Positions 44,166 to 53,588 of a stretch of DNA of 64,000 nt are shown piece by piece (the stretch's first letter is position 1; each line of letters begins with the position of its first letter). Both the position numbers and the translations under genes were made by a program. Location of the stretch: assembly GCA_963664935.2 (NCBI GenBank), contig CAXXSE010000007.1, positions 1,240,001 to 1,304,000 on the forward strand, read 5' to 3'. The DNA is from G963664935 sp963664935 (lineage in GTDB: Bacteria; Pseudomonadota; Gammaproteobacteria; Methylococcales; G963664935). The notes under the pieces were generated by a model. It was not told the origin of the DNA and searched no databases. It saw nothing but the letters and a program-made list of their open reading frames with translations.

Positions 44166-45555
44166 GAAAAATCAGCCGGGATTTTATCTCGTTGGCCGTA
44201 ACCGGTTTTCCGTTGACAAGCCGTGGCCGGAAGAGCAATTCACTAAGGTTATGTAAAACCGTTTCTTTGAACCGAGGTGGCAATTCCGTATTGTGCACGA
44301 CTACATTTTCCACGGTCCCATCTTCCTTAACCTTCAATTGAACATCAATATATCCGATGGTATTCAAAACCACTTTGTTCTCCAATGGATCGTTTTGAAA
44401 TTCCTCGGCTTGCTTTGGAAAATGCCACGGTACCGCCACACCATGGAAAAATCGCATCGCGTAGTTGGGTCTAAGCCTAATCCCCGAGGAGTGCCGTGTT
44501 TTGAGGTTCCTATTAATTAAAGCCAATGGATCCTTAAACAGCGATTGAAGCTGCTCATCTGTACTCCCCTCCGACTCAAGAAACCGCCACGCCCGTCCAT
44601 AAAAACTTTGTGCCTTTTCAAGCTTAGCCGCGATCACATACCAATCACCCATGTCGATCAGTACTTCGGCATATTGCATGAGTGCGATTTCCATATCTTT
44701 TTCACTTAATTTTAGTGCCCGTTCAAGTGCTTTTAGGCCTTGTTTGTCAGCAATTCCCTGTAGCCTATAATTGGTAGCAAAAGCACGCAACGATATCACA
44801 AGATCAAATTTACTTTGCTGGATTGCGGCTTCCAGTGTCGAAATCGTTTCCTCGTAAATATATTGTTCATAGTCCAAATCGTCCGCGCGCCGATACCAAT
44901 CCGCCAATTTGAAAATCGCGGGCAACAAGGCAGCCGTGTTTTTATCCAAATAGTGTTCAAAAGTAAATAATCGATACCACTGCTCCCGCTCGGCAGCGTC
45001 AAAACGGTTCAATTTTAAGTACAATTCGGATAAAGATTCTACAATGTCGACTTGACCCAAATTATAAAGTACCCCATTGCGGTGGCTAATATGCTTGGCG
45101 CGCTGAAATATCTCGACTGCGTCTTGAAGCCTGCCTGTGTCTTGGTACAGATGACCCAACTGGGTTAGCGGAGTAATAAGAGCTTGATCAAAAACACCCG
45201 CCTGGGTTTCCAAAATGGAAATGGATTCTAAATAGCTTTGTTCGGCAGCCTCATTTTCTTTGTTTATTCGATGAAAATCGGCCTGTTTCAGCAGAAGTGC
45301 AATCAATCCCGAGTGGTCGGTACGCAGATCTTTAACAAAAAATTGGGAGGCAGTAGGAAAAGATAAACTATCACCCTTTTGCCTAGCCTGGATAGGGTTT
45401 AAAAGCTTATGATTGTCGCTTGATAATGCTGTTTGAGCGGTAGCCCGATCCATCAACGATCCACTGAACAGCACTATGAGACAGCGCAAGAATAGAGAAC
45501 TGCCTACAACCCAAACCTTTTTTGAAAGCGAAAACTTGCTAGATGAATAAACCAC
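44155..45555 (-). CDS. TPR protein with a TonB-like C-terminal domain
   Basis: A 466-residue exported protein. A hydrophobic segment lies near residues 18-32, a TPR region from about 95 to 330 (for example LGHLYQDTGRLQDAVEIFQR), and the last 70 residues resemble a TonB C-terminal domain (GYIDVQLKVKEDGTVENVVV, RFRPRLVNGKPV-like tail). TonB-like domains contact outer-membrane partners. It probably acts in the periplasm; the partner is unknown. Its context among three uncharacterised lipoproteins suggests an envelope complex. Confidence 0.7.
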   Translation of the reverse strand: MVYSSSKFSLSKKVWVVGSSLFLRCLIVLFSGSLMDRATAQTALSSDNHKLLNPIQARQKGDSLSFPTASQFFVKDLRTDHSGLIALLLKQADFHRINKENEAAEQSYLESISILETQAGVFDQALITPLTQLGHLYQDTGRLQDAVEIFQRAKHISHRNGVLYNLGQVDIVESLSELYLKLNRFDAAEREQWYRLFTFEHYLDKNTAALLPAIFKLADWYRRADDLDYEQYIYEETISTLEAAIQQSKFDLVISLRAFATNYRLQGIADKQGLKALERALKLSEKDMEIALMQYAEVLIDMGDWYVIAAKLEKAQSFYGRAWRFLESEGSTDEQLQSLFKDPLALINRNLKTRHSSGIRLRPNYAMRFFHGVAVPWHFPKQAEEFQNDPLENKVVLNTIGYIDVQLKVKEDGTVENVVVHNTELPPRFKETVLHNLSELLFRPRLVNGKPVTANEIKSRLIFLKD

Positions 45556-45601
45556 GTTAATATGATACCCGAATCCGCAATTCCACTATGAGGTTATGAC
45601 A

Positions 45602-46990
45602 ATGAAAAAGTATTTCCTACGTATTTTCGAAACCGCTATAAACGGCCTAAAACACGGAGCGATTTCGTTAGTAACGGTTGTTTTAGTCAGCCTCGGCGCC
45701 ATGCCGATACAAGCTGATGAAACCTGTATGTCGCCCTACATGGCCAAAATTGTTGGTCAGGAAGACTATGTCTATGTTTGGACGCTCGGTATGGAAGGTC
45801 TTGGCGACGAACAAGATAAATTGGTGACAGTCGATGTTAAACCTGGTTCACCCTCTTATGGCAAAGTCATTCACCAGTTGTCGGTCGGTGGACGAAACGA
45901 AGCCCATCACTCGGGTTTTACCGATGACCGCCGGTATCTGTGGGCCGCTGGCCTGGATACCAACAAAATATTTATATTCGATGTGCATAGCGATCCCGCT
46001 AAACCCACATTGCATAAAACGATTACTTCGTTTGTCGCGAAAAGTGGTGGCGTCGTCGGTCCCCATACCACGTATGCCTTACCCGGACGCATGATGATCA
46101 CCGGATTATCCAACAATAAAGATCACGGCGGACGCACCGCGTTGGTTGAATATACCAATGAAGGGGACTACGTTGCCACGTACTGGATGCCAACGGATAG
46201 TCAATTGAATGGCGCCGTTAAAACCGGGAAATTCGCGGATGGCTATGGTTATGACGTCCGCGCCTTACCCCGGCGGAATGTGATGTTGACATCTTCCTTC
46301 ACCGGCTGGTCAAACTATATGATGGATTTTGGCAAAATGCTTAAGGATCCTGAGGCGATGAAACATTTTGGTAATACCGTGGTGTTGTGGAATTTGCATA
46401 CTCGGCAACCGAAACAAGTCTTTGACGTTCCGGGTGCACCTTTGGAAATTCGCTGTGCGTGGAACTCTAATCACAACTACTGCTTCACCTCGACTGCTCT
46501 GACATCGAAAATCTGGCTCATTTACGAAAATGACAAAGGCGAATGGTCAGCCCGTGATGTGGCTGACATCGGCGACCCGTCCAAAATTCCACTACCGGTT
46601 GACATCTCGATACAAAGCGACGACAACATGTTGTGGGTGAATACCTTTATGGACGGTATGACACATGGTTTCGATATTTCAGACCCATTCAACCCGAAGC
46701 AAGTCTATGAAAAGAAAATAGGCGCGCAGGTCAACATGGTTTCGTCCAGTTGGGACGGTAAGCGTTTGTATTACACTTCATCCCTATTAGCGAATTGGGA
46801 TAAAAAAGGAGTAGATAATGAGCAATATTTCAAAAGTTACCGATGGGACGGCAAGCAGTTGACCGAACAATTCGCCATCGATTTTCGCAAAGAAAAGTTA
46901 GGGCGTCCCCATCAGATGCGTTTTGGCGCTAAATCATTGTATTCCTCGATTCGGCCAGCGCAAACAGCCGATGTTTTAAGTCAATTGTAG
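45602..46990 (+). CDS. mtoX: Exported SBP56-family protein, methanethiol oxidase-like
   Basis: A 462-residue selenium-binding-protein (SBP56) family member with a signal peptide ending near MPIQA-DETC. Family blocks include NEAHHSGFTDDRRYLWAAG, VVGPHTTYALPGRMM, SNHNYCFTSTALTSK and RPHQMRFG near the C terminus. Bacterial SBP56 proteins of this kind are copper-dependent periplasmic methanethiol oxidases that give formaldehyde, sulfide and peroxide. The downstream gene encodes a SCO-MauG fusion; separate SCO and mauG genes accompany mtoX in known bacteria, supporting the call. ATG 45596 is an alternative start. Confidence 0.85.
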   Translation: MKKYFLRIFETAINGLKHGAISLVTVVLVSLGAMPIQADETCMSPYMAKIVGQEDYVYVWTLGMEGLGDEQDKLVTVDVKPGSPSYGKVIHQLSVGGRNEAHHSGFTDDRRYLWAAGLDTNKIFIFDVHSDPAKPTLHKTITSFVAKSGGVVGPHTTYALPGRMMITGLSNNKDHGGRTALVEYTNEGDYVATYWMPTDSQLNGAVKTGKFADGYGYDVRALPRRNVMLTSSFTGWSNYMMDFGKMLKDPEAMKHFGNTVVLWNLHTRQPKQVFDVPGAPLEIRCAWNSNHNYCFTSTALTSKIWLIYENDKGEWSARDVADIGDPSKIPLPVDISIQSDDNMLWVNTFMDGMTHGFDISDPFNPKQVYEKKIGAQVNMVSSSWDGKRLYYTSSLLANWDKKGVDNEQYFKSYRWDGKQLTEQFAIDFRKEKLGRPHQMRFGAKSLYSSIRPAQTADVLSQL

Positions 46991-47032
46991 CCGGTGCAAT
47001 AGCGTCTAATTGCCAGGGATGGCTTTTTCCGT

Positions 47033-48991
47033 TTGGTTATGTGTCACTCTATTCCGTTTCGAATGCTCGTCTTGTTGGGCGTGGGCCTATTGTTCATAGT
47101 ATTAGCCAACAGGTTTGGCGCCAAACCCGAAATGGCTCGACAAGACGTGGTTTTAGCACCTGGTTACGGTTCCTTAGCGTTTACCGCACCCGAAGCTGGG
47201 ACATACTCGCTGCCTGTGCTGGGCAAGGCGAGCAATGGTCAAGTGATCGATTCGGACGGGAATGAGTATTCTTTGACCCGATTAATGCGAAAAAAAGTGG
47301 TTTTACTGAGCTTTATATTCTCCACTTGTAGCGATATCAATGGTTGCCCATTGGCAACGTCCGTCCTGCACCGTGTCAAATCAAGACTGAACAAAGAACC
47401 TCAACTGGCCGATCGGGTCCGATTGTTGACCTTGAGTTTTAATCCCGAATTCGATACTCCCGAAGTGATGGAACACTATGGCGATGACTTCCGAGACGGT
47501 GAGCTGGATTGGCGATTTTTAACGACCCGTTCGGAACAACAGTTGCAACCGATTCTTAAAAACTATAACCAAAGCAGGCAAAAAGAATACGATAAAAACG
47601 GCCGGTTTACCGGCGTTTATTCGCACATTTTGCGGGTTTATTTAATCGATCGACAAAGCCGTTTGCGTAATATTTATAGTGTCTCATTTTTGCATCCGGA
47701 TACACTGGTTAACGATATAAAAACCTTACTGATGGAACGATCCGGAAGGGTAGCGATCCAGGATAGCTTTGATCTAAAGGATACAGCGCAAACGAAGACC
47801 CATTATCTCGAACCACTTTATCGTGGCGGCGATCAAAAAACGGGCTATGAATCGCCCGAATATAAGACCCAGGCCATCGGTTTAATGGAGCGTGTCGGAA
47901 AGCCGATCGATTTGCTTGAATTTGTTATTCACCCTCCATTGGGATTGACGACAGTCCCGGCGCCTCTTGATAATCTCCCCACTTCGGAGAAAATTCAACT
48001 CGGCCGAAAGTTATTCTACGATCGCCGCCTGTCTTTGAACAACACCGTTTCGTGCGCCATGTGCCATATTCCTGAACAGGGATTTAGCAGTAACGAGATG
48101 GCAACGTCGGTGGGTATCGAAGGGCGAACGGTCAAACGCAATGCTCCGACGCTATACAATGTCGCCTATGCCCAATGGTTGTTTCACGACGGCCGCGAAA
48201 ATACCTTAGAGCAGCAGGTTTGGGGGCCGCTATTGGCGAGCAACGAAATGGCCAATCCATCGGTTGGCGCTGTCATCGCTAAGATCACCAACAGCGCCGA
48301 TTATGATGGCTTGTTCGAGAAAGCTTTTAATCGTGGTCCCGGCATGGAAACAATCGGCATGGCCATAGCCAGTTACGAGCGCACTTTAAATTCCGCTAAT
48401 TCACCCTTCGATCATTGGTATTACGGAGAAAACGCTAAGGCGATAAACGATAAAGCCGAGCGAGGGTTTCATTTGTTTCGAGGAAAAGCTGGCTGCGTTA
48501 ACTGCCATCATATTAGGAAAAATGACGCGCTGTTCATGGATAATCGTTTGCACAATACAGGTGTGGGCTATCGCGAAGCCATGCTCAAAGAACCATCTAA
48601 ACACCTCGTGCAAGTAGCGCCGGGCGTCTTCTTCGAGATTGATGCGGCGGCGGTCAATTCCGTTTCCGAGCGGAAACCCAATGACCTGGGACGTTATGAA
48701 GTCACGCAAAAGCCAGAAGATCGTTGGTCTTATAAAACGCCCTCGCTGAGAAATATCGCCCTCACCGCACCTTATATGCACAATGGTTCTTTTTTAACGC
48801 TAAAACAGGTTGTTGAGTTTTACAATCAAGGTGGGGTTGTAAATGAAAATCTCGATCCATTGATCAAACCGCTAACCCTGACCGCTATGGAAGTCGGCGA
48901 CTTGGTTGCGTTTCTCAACACATTGACGGGAGATAACGTCGCCACACTGGTTGCTGATGCATTTGCCGCACCCGTTGGCGATATGCACTAA
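47033..48991 (+). CDS. SCO1-like / di-heme MauG-type peroxidase fusion
   Basis: A 652-residue protein. After a membrane segment (residues 10-24), residues 60-235 form a SCO/thioredoxin-like domain with FSTCSDINGCP (Cys spaced by five instead of the SCO CXXXC) and the later YSHILRVYLID His. Residues 300-640 form a cytochrome c peroxidase/MauG domain with heme sites CAMCH near residue 341 and CVNCH near 488. In known mtoX loci these are separate proteins thought to load copper and build the cofactor. The gene lies 42 bp after mtoX and is probably in its operon. Confidence 0.85.
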   Translation: MVMCHSIPFRMLVLLGVGLLFIVLANRFGAKPEMARQDVVLAPGYGSLAFTAPEAGTYSLPVLGKASNGQVIDSDGNEYSLTRLMRKKVVLLSFIFSTCSDINGCPLATSVLHRVKSRLNKEPQLADRVRLLTLSFNPEFDTPEVMEHYGDDFRDGELDWRFLTTRSEQQLQPILKNYNQSRQKEYDKNGRFTGVYSHILRVYLIDRQSRLRNIYSVSFLHPDTLVNDIKTLLMERSGRVAIQDSFDLKDTAQTKTHYLEPLYRGGDQKTGYESPEYKTQAIGLMERVGKPIDLLEFVIHPPLGLTTVPAPLDNLPTSEKIQLGRKLFYDRRLSLNNTVSCAMCHIPEQGFSSNEMATSVGIEGRTVKRNAPTLYNVAYAQWLFHDGRENTLEQQVWGPLLASNEMANPSVGAVIAKITNSADYDGLFEKAFNRGPGMETIGMAIASYERTLNSANSPFDHWYYGENAKAINDKAERGFHLFRGKAGCVNCHHIRKNDALFMDNRLHNTGVGYREAMLKEPSKHLVQVAPGVFFEIDAAAVNSVSERKPNDLGRYEVTQKPEDRWSYKTPSLRNIALTAPYMHNGSFLTLKQVVEFYNQGGVVNENLDPLIKPLTLTAMEVGDLVAFLNTLTGDNVATLVADAFAAPVGDMH

Positions 48992-49023
48992 CCCGCATCC
49001 GTCTTAAGTCCTCTGATTCCGGT

Positions 49024-49338
49024 TTAATAGAGCTTATCAATCGGACACTTATGTTCGTGATGACATTTTCGATGATTCGGACCGGCGGATAGAAAAAGCC
49101 GAATGCACCGAGGTTGGGTGCATTCTTTAATTTTGAGGAGCACGGGTATATTTCCTATTTCCAGTTGAACCCGTACAAATGGAATGATATCCCCCTTCTG
49201 CTTCTGAGTTGTGCCTTCCGGAAGATCGTTTATAAGTTTTTGTAGTTGCTCCCGCGTATACACGTGAAAGCTTAACCCGATCGAAATCGATTGGGGAACC
49301 TTCTGTGTCCGTAGATCCACCACTTCCCAAGGATGCAT
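49024..49338 (-). CDS. Small protein of unknown function
   Basis: A 104-residue frame with regular coding character: MHPWEVVDLRTQKVPQSISI, then GDIIPFVRVQLEIGNIPVLL and a Cys/His-rich C terminus (PNHRKCHHEHKCPID). The CX-HHXHXC cluster could bind metal. No family recognised. It runs opposite to the SCO-MauG gene and ends 32 bp from it. Confidence 0.5.
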   Translation of the reverse strand: MHPWEVVDLRTQKVPQSISIGLSFHVYTREQLQKLINDLPEGTTQKQKGDIIPFVRVQLEIGNIPVLLKIKECTQPRCIRLFLSAGPNHRKCHHEHKCPIDKLY

Positions 49339-49396
49339 TGTGACAAATTTTAATGAGTTACGATCAAACGATTGTCATAAAGTAAGTGTCGGAAAA

Positions 49397-50631
49397 CTAG
49401 TAGTCTGTCAATGTTGTATTGACGGGTATAGTGATTTCAATTTTATCCGTGCATCGGCGGTGGTAAAGCGCCAGTTTACACATACCGCTTTTTGATTTCT
49501 TTGTTTTTGCCATGCGTTTATTTCAGTTCGTAATGTGCTTTGATCAGCTATTCTTCGATCAAGACACTGACGACTTAACACCCCAATCTCTATTTCTGCC
49601 ATATCAAGCCAACTGCCATGCTTTGGCGTGTAATGAATTTCCAGCCTTTCTGCAATTCGACGTGCTTCCTCGGGTGCAAACGCTTCATACAGTGATCCTA
49701 ATTTATGCGTGTTTAAGTTATCCATTACTAAAATGATTTTTTTATCGGGGTAGTGTTCATCTACTAATTCCTTAATGAGATGTGCCCAGTCCACTTTAGT
49801 ATGCCGGTTTGTGACCTTGACATGCCTCCAGCCCTCAAGCGGTGCGAATAGCATAAACAGATTACTGACGCCATTTCGTTCATATTTAAAATCATATATT
49901 TCAGATTCTCCAGAACGCATCGGTAACGGGGTACGCGTTTCTTTTGTATGCTGCTTGCTCGTTTCATCCATACACACCAAAACCTCATCTTGTGTAAAAG
50001 GACGTTGATAGACCTCTAATATATATTCCATTGCACACACGAAGTCTGCATTAGATTTAGGCGGAATGCACCAGCATTGTTTTAGCCACGGTTTGAGTTC
50101 GTTTTTTTTAGTGTCTGCCTAATCGTTTCATGGCTTATGCTCTCTGTTATAGTGCATTCAACTAATCGTTCAGAGAGTAGCCGTAATGTCCAATCTACCC
50201 GTCCCTCCGGAGCTTGCGAACAGGCTGTTGCAACTAAAAAGGCTTCTCCTGCTCCATCCAGATTTTTTGATCGGTATCTTTTTTGAGGCTTTGGATTAAC
50301 GGCACTCCCCAATCCTTCTTCTACAAATCGCTTTCGCACGCGTTCAATACTTCGTAGGCTTGTACCCAATGCCCTGGCTATTTCTTTATCCTTTTTTTTA
50401 CCCTCAGAACTGGTTTCGTCGCTAAGTAACAAAATTCGAGCGTGGGTCTGTTTATGTGCTGCAGCTTTTCCTTTTGATACAATCTCTTTTAGCTCAAGCC
50501 TTTCTTCGTTCGTTAAATTAACGCGGTAGATTTTTGCGGACATGTTTAGCGTTTGGGTTTCAATTGCTTAGAATTAAAACCTAACATTCTACTTTAATTA
50601 ATCGTCAATACAACATTGACAGACTACTAGT
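49397..50631 (-). mobile_element. IS630-family insertion sequence, apparently complete
   Basis: Inverted terminal repeats begin CTAGTAGTCTGTCAATGTTG on the left and are matched on the right over about 28 bases. Total length is about 1.23 kb. Each tip is itself partly palindromic (GTCAAT, five bases, ATTGAC). The transposase is split in two overlapping frames joined at an A8 run. Flanking TA fits the target choice of this family. Confidence 0.85.
49408..50543 (-). CDS. IS630-family transposase, probably made by -1 frameshifting
   Basis: The upstream frame (50543 to 50082) encodes the helix-turn-helix part (LGTSLRSIERVRKRFVEEGL). The downstream frame (to 49408) encodes the DDE core: VCMDETSKQ, VMDNLNTHKLG and KHGSWLDMAEIEIG. 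At CTAAAAAAAACGAAC (A8 run on the minus strand, about 50102-50109) a slip of one base back joins the two frames without loss, giving ETIRQTLKK-NELKPWLKQ. Such A-run frameshifting is usual for IS630 elements. Confidence 0.8.
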
Positions 50632-50763
50632 ACCCCGCCCACTAAATTTTATGGACTGGCAATGTAGGTTCGAGTGGCCTTAAGTACCTCATATCTTAAT
50701 TATTTCATCAATTGTAATAAAGGCATAGAATGTTACCATACTAGTAACAAATGGTTATTAAAC

Positions 50764-51651
50764 ATGGATCAATTTAAAAGCATGACTGCCTTTTGCTGGG
50801 TCGCCGAGTTTGGGAGCTTTGCGGCGGCGGCGGAAAGATTGAGCCTGTCGGGACCAATGATTAGCAAACACGTCGCCCACCTGGAACAGCACTTGGGTGT
50901 TTGCCTGTTAAATCGCACAACCCGAAAAGTTAATCTGACCGAGGCAGGTCGGCAATATTATCCCCGCTGCAAACAACTGTTAAACGACTTGGCCGAGCTG
51001 GAGGACATGACCAGCCAAATCGACCAACAGCCTAGAGGGTTATTGAGAATCAACGCGCCCATTGATTTTGGCATGATGCATATGGTGGCAGCGGTCGAAG
51101 CATATAAAAACGATTATTCCAACGTCGATATTCAATTAGTGCTTGAAAACAAGTATGTTGATCTTAATGATGGCGTTTTCGATATTGTAATCCGGATTAC
51201 GGATGAACCGGATAATGATGTTATCGGCAAAATAATCAGAACGACGGAACTCTGCACTTACGCATCTCCCGGCTATCTGAAGAAACGCGGTGAACCGATG
51301 ACAATCGATGCCCTGCAAAATCACCAATGCTTGCAGTTTCTCGGAACCCCTCACGGTGAAGGCTGGATATTTCAATGCGAAAACAAAATCCGGACGATTA
51401 CTCCACAATGGTGTTTTGCTTCCAATAATGGCAGCGTTCTTTGCCAGGCCGCCGAAAAAGGTATGGGGATCTTCCAGGCGCCCGATGTTACGGCCGCACC
51501 CTATTTGAACTCAGGCGCCTTGAAAAAAATTCTAAGCCCTTATCGAGTACCTTCTCTCCCCATTTACGCCATGTATTTACCGCGCCGTTATATCTCGATA
51601 AAAATAAAATCGTTTATTAAATTTCTCAGTAACTATTCAGGTCACCCGTGA
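50764..51651 (+). CDS. LysR-family transcriptional regulator
   Basis: A 295-residue LysR regulator starting at ATG 50764: winged helix FCWVAEFGSFAAAAERLSLS and MISKHVAHLEQHLGVCLLNR, then a substrate-binding domain (GLLRINAPIDFGMMHMVAAV). Upstream in-frame codons from 50674 lack family similarity. It resembles the CrgA/DmlR-like subgroup. Its target is unknown. It is not obviously co-oriented with a regulated gene. Confidence 0.88.
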   Translation: MDQFKSMTAFCWVAEFGSFAAAAERLSLSGPMISKHVAHLEQHLGVCLLNRTTRKVNLTEAGRQYYPRCKQLLNDLAELEDMTSQIDQQPRGLLRINAPIDFGMMHMVAAVEAYKNDYSNVDIQLVLENKYVDLNDGVFDIVIRITDEPDNDVIGKIIRTTELCTYASPGYLKKRGEPMTIDALQNHQCLQFLGTPHGEGWIFQCENKIRTITPQWCFASNNGSVLCQAAEKGMGIFQAPDVTAAPYLNSGALKKILSPYRVPSLPIYAMYLPRRYISIKIKSFIKFLSNYSGHP

Positions 51652-51730
51652 AATCCGCTATTTCCGCGTTGAAAAAGGCTTCGTGTTACAGGGTTCTTTA
51701 AACAACCAAACGAATACAAATCAAATAATG

Positions 51731-51940
51731 AAAACCGAACAACCATCGGGAAAACCTAATTCCCCGAAGCTGCCCCCTCGGCCGGAAAAACCCGACCCAA
51801 GCCATTGCTGCAATCGGGGTTGTGAACGATGTATCTTCGTTTATTATGAGGAAGCGTTAGTTCGGTGGAACCAGCGGGTTAAAGCTATTGGGAAGGGAGT
51901 GACCGAAGATGGCCTTTCAACGAAAAGCACCCCATTATGA
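51731..51940 (+). CDS. Oxidoreductase-like domain protein (PF09791-type)
   Basis: A 69-residue protein: a Pro-rich start (PKLPPRPEKPDPSHCC) followed by RGCERCIFVYYEEAL, giving the CCxxxCxxC cluster of the oxidoreductase-like N-terminal domain family. It may bind metal; function unknown. It is followed by the FAD oxidoreductase gene after 18 bp, and ATG 51731 is the likeliest start. Confidence 0.7.
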   Translation, partial: KTEQPSGKPNSPKLPPRPEKPDPSHCCNRGCERCIFVYYEEALVRWNQRVKAIGKGVTEDGLSTKSTPL

Positions 51941-51958
51941 GTTTAGAAGGATGCCCCA

Positions 51959-53035
51959 TTGTCGGAGACAATTGATTTCCTCATCGTCGGTCATGGCTTG
52001 GCCGGAAGTCTACTGGTCTGGCGTTTAATCGAGCACCACCAACGTGTCATGATCGTCGATAACGACACTGGTTTTTCCGCTTCGCGAACGGCAGCGGGTT
52101 TGGTTAATCCCATTACCGGCAAACGGTTTACGAAAGACTCCCGTTTTGAAACTTTTCTGTCTTCCGCGAAAGGGCTATACGAATCGTTGGGAAATTATTT
52201 TGAGACACGGTTTTTTTTCAAAAAATCATTGTTGCGGATTTTCAGTTCTGAACAAGAGTACGCTTTCTGGCAAAAGCGTAAAATTGAACCCAGCTATATT
52301 TCTTACCTGGAGGACAATTTTGACGAGCAAGTTGCTCAATATGATTTAAACGCGCCGCTGGGAGGCTATAGTCAGAAATTTTGCGGTTATCTCGACACTT
52401 ATCGATTATTGGAGAGCTTGAAATCTTTTTTCAGCGGTACCCACTGTTTTAATGGAACAGGCTTTTCGCATCACGATCTTGTTATTAAAGATTCGGGTTT
52501 TGATTGGCTTGGATACGACATTAATAACATCGTTTTTTGCGAAGGTAATTGGGCAACCAATAATCCTTTTTTTTCATGGCTTCCCTTTCAACCGTCCAAA
52601 GGAGAAATTTTGACGCTAAAGACGGATCGGGCGCTTCCCCCCGAAATCATAAGCCGTGGAAAATGGCTGTTACCTTTAGGCGATGGGTTGTATTCGTTGG
52701 GAACCACCTACCAATGGTCTCCGCTGGATGAAAAACCCAGCGAATCGGCAAAAAGGGAATTGTTGCACTCCCTAAAACAAATATTTCGTCATTCCATCGA
52801 ATTTAATATCATCGATCACAAAGCCGGTATCCGGCCGAATACCCTGGATAAGCAACCCTTTATCGGGATGCACCCTCGAACCGCGGGAATTTCAATATTC
52901 AATGGTTTTGGTTCCAAAGGTGTATTGACGATTCCCTGGTATGCCGATCGGTTTGTCAACTTCTTGTTGAAAGGGACGCCACTACCCTTGGAAGCGGGTA
53001 TAAGCCGTTACAGTGCAACCCATTTCCCTGGTTGA
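51959..53035 (+). CDS. FAD-dependent oxidoreductase (DAO-like)
   Basis: A 358-residue flavoprotein of the D-amino-acid-oxidase superfamily. The N-terminal dinucleotide fold is FLIVGHGLAGSLLVWRL, followed by ASRTAAGLVNPITGKRF; the C-terminal FAD site is INGFGSKGV-like (IFNGFGSKGVLTIP). It begins at TTG 51959 because the nucleotide-binding strand starts right after. Substrate unknown. Its last 23 bases overlap the methyltransferase gene. Confidence 0.8.
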   Translation: MSETIDFLIVGHGLAGSLLVWRLIEHHQRVMIVDNDTGFSASRTAAGLVNPITGKRFTKDSRFETFLSSAKGLYESLGNYFETRFFFKKSLLRIFSSEQEYAFWQKRKIEPSYISYLEDNFDEQVAQYDLNAPLGGYSQKFCGYLDTYRLLESLKSFFSGTHCFNGTGFSHHDLVIKDSGFDWLGYDINNIVFCEGNWATNNPFFSWLPFQPSKGEILTLKTDRALPPEIISRGKWLLPLGDGLYSLGTTYQWSPLDEKPSESAKRELLHSLKQIFRHSIEFNIIDHKAGIRPNTLDKQPFIGMHPRTAGISIFNGFGSKGVLTIPWYADRFVNFLLKGTPLPLEAGISRYSATHFPG

Positions 53036-53588
53036 ACGTGCTCACAAGTATGTCTCGTAGGTTTTAGGACCCGGCGATATTGCAATTGATGCAACCATGG
53101 GTAATGGCTACGATACTTTGTTTCTCGCGGAAATGGTTGGTTACCACGGTAAGGTCTACGCCTTTGATATCCAGTCGTCGGCGCTCGAAAACACCCGGCG
53201 GCGATTATTCAGTCACGGTATGGACAAACAAGTGGAACTGGTGTTGGGTGGGCATGAGAATCTTTTAGCTTTTGTTCCAGCTCACCTGAATAATCGGATA
53301 AAAGCGGTCATGTTTAATCTTGGATACCGCCCCAAAAGCGATAAACAGATCAAAACATCGGTAACGACCACTCTGGCAGCCTTGGAAGCGGCCGTTAAGG
53401 TTTTAGCTGTTTCAGGGCGAATCACTATTGTTGCCTATACCGGCCATTCTGGCGGACTGGAAGAAGCGGTGGCGGTCAAGTCCTTTGGACAATCACTTTC
53501 CAGCCATGACTTTCGTATCAGTTGGGAAACCCCGGGACTCAGGGACCGAAACCCACCCCGGCTGTTAATGATCGAAAAAATAATGTAA
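53013..53588 (+). pseudogene. YtqB-like class I methyltransferase with an in-frame TAG
   Basis: From GTG 53013 the frame reads QPISLVERAHKYVS, TAG at 53058-53060, then VLGPGDIAIDATMGNGYDTL and VYAFDIQSS, an rRNA-methylase-like SAM-binding fold with NLGYRPKSDK in place of the usual NLGYLPGGDK. The residues before the TAG fit the family N terminus, so the stop is a nonsense codon where Gln is likely. A start downstream (ATG 53097) would lose the first strand and the glycine loop start. Confidence 0.75.

Noticed and set aside
2128..53060. Reassignment of TAG/TAA to glutamine
   Set aside because: fumC, the GlcD-like gene, mtoX, AGCS and the hydrolase end naturally at TAG, and argA, rppH and the HAD gene at TAA, all at expected family lengths.
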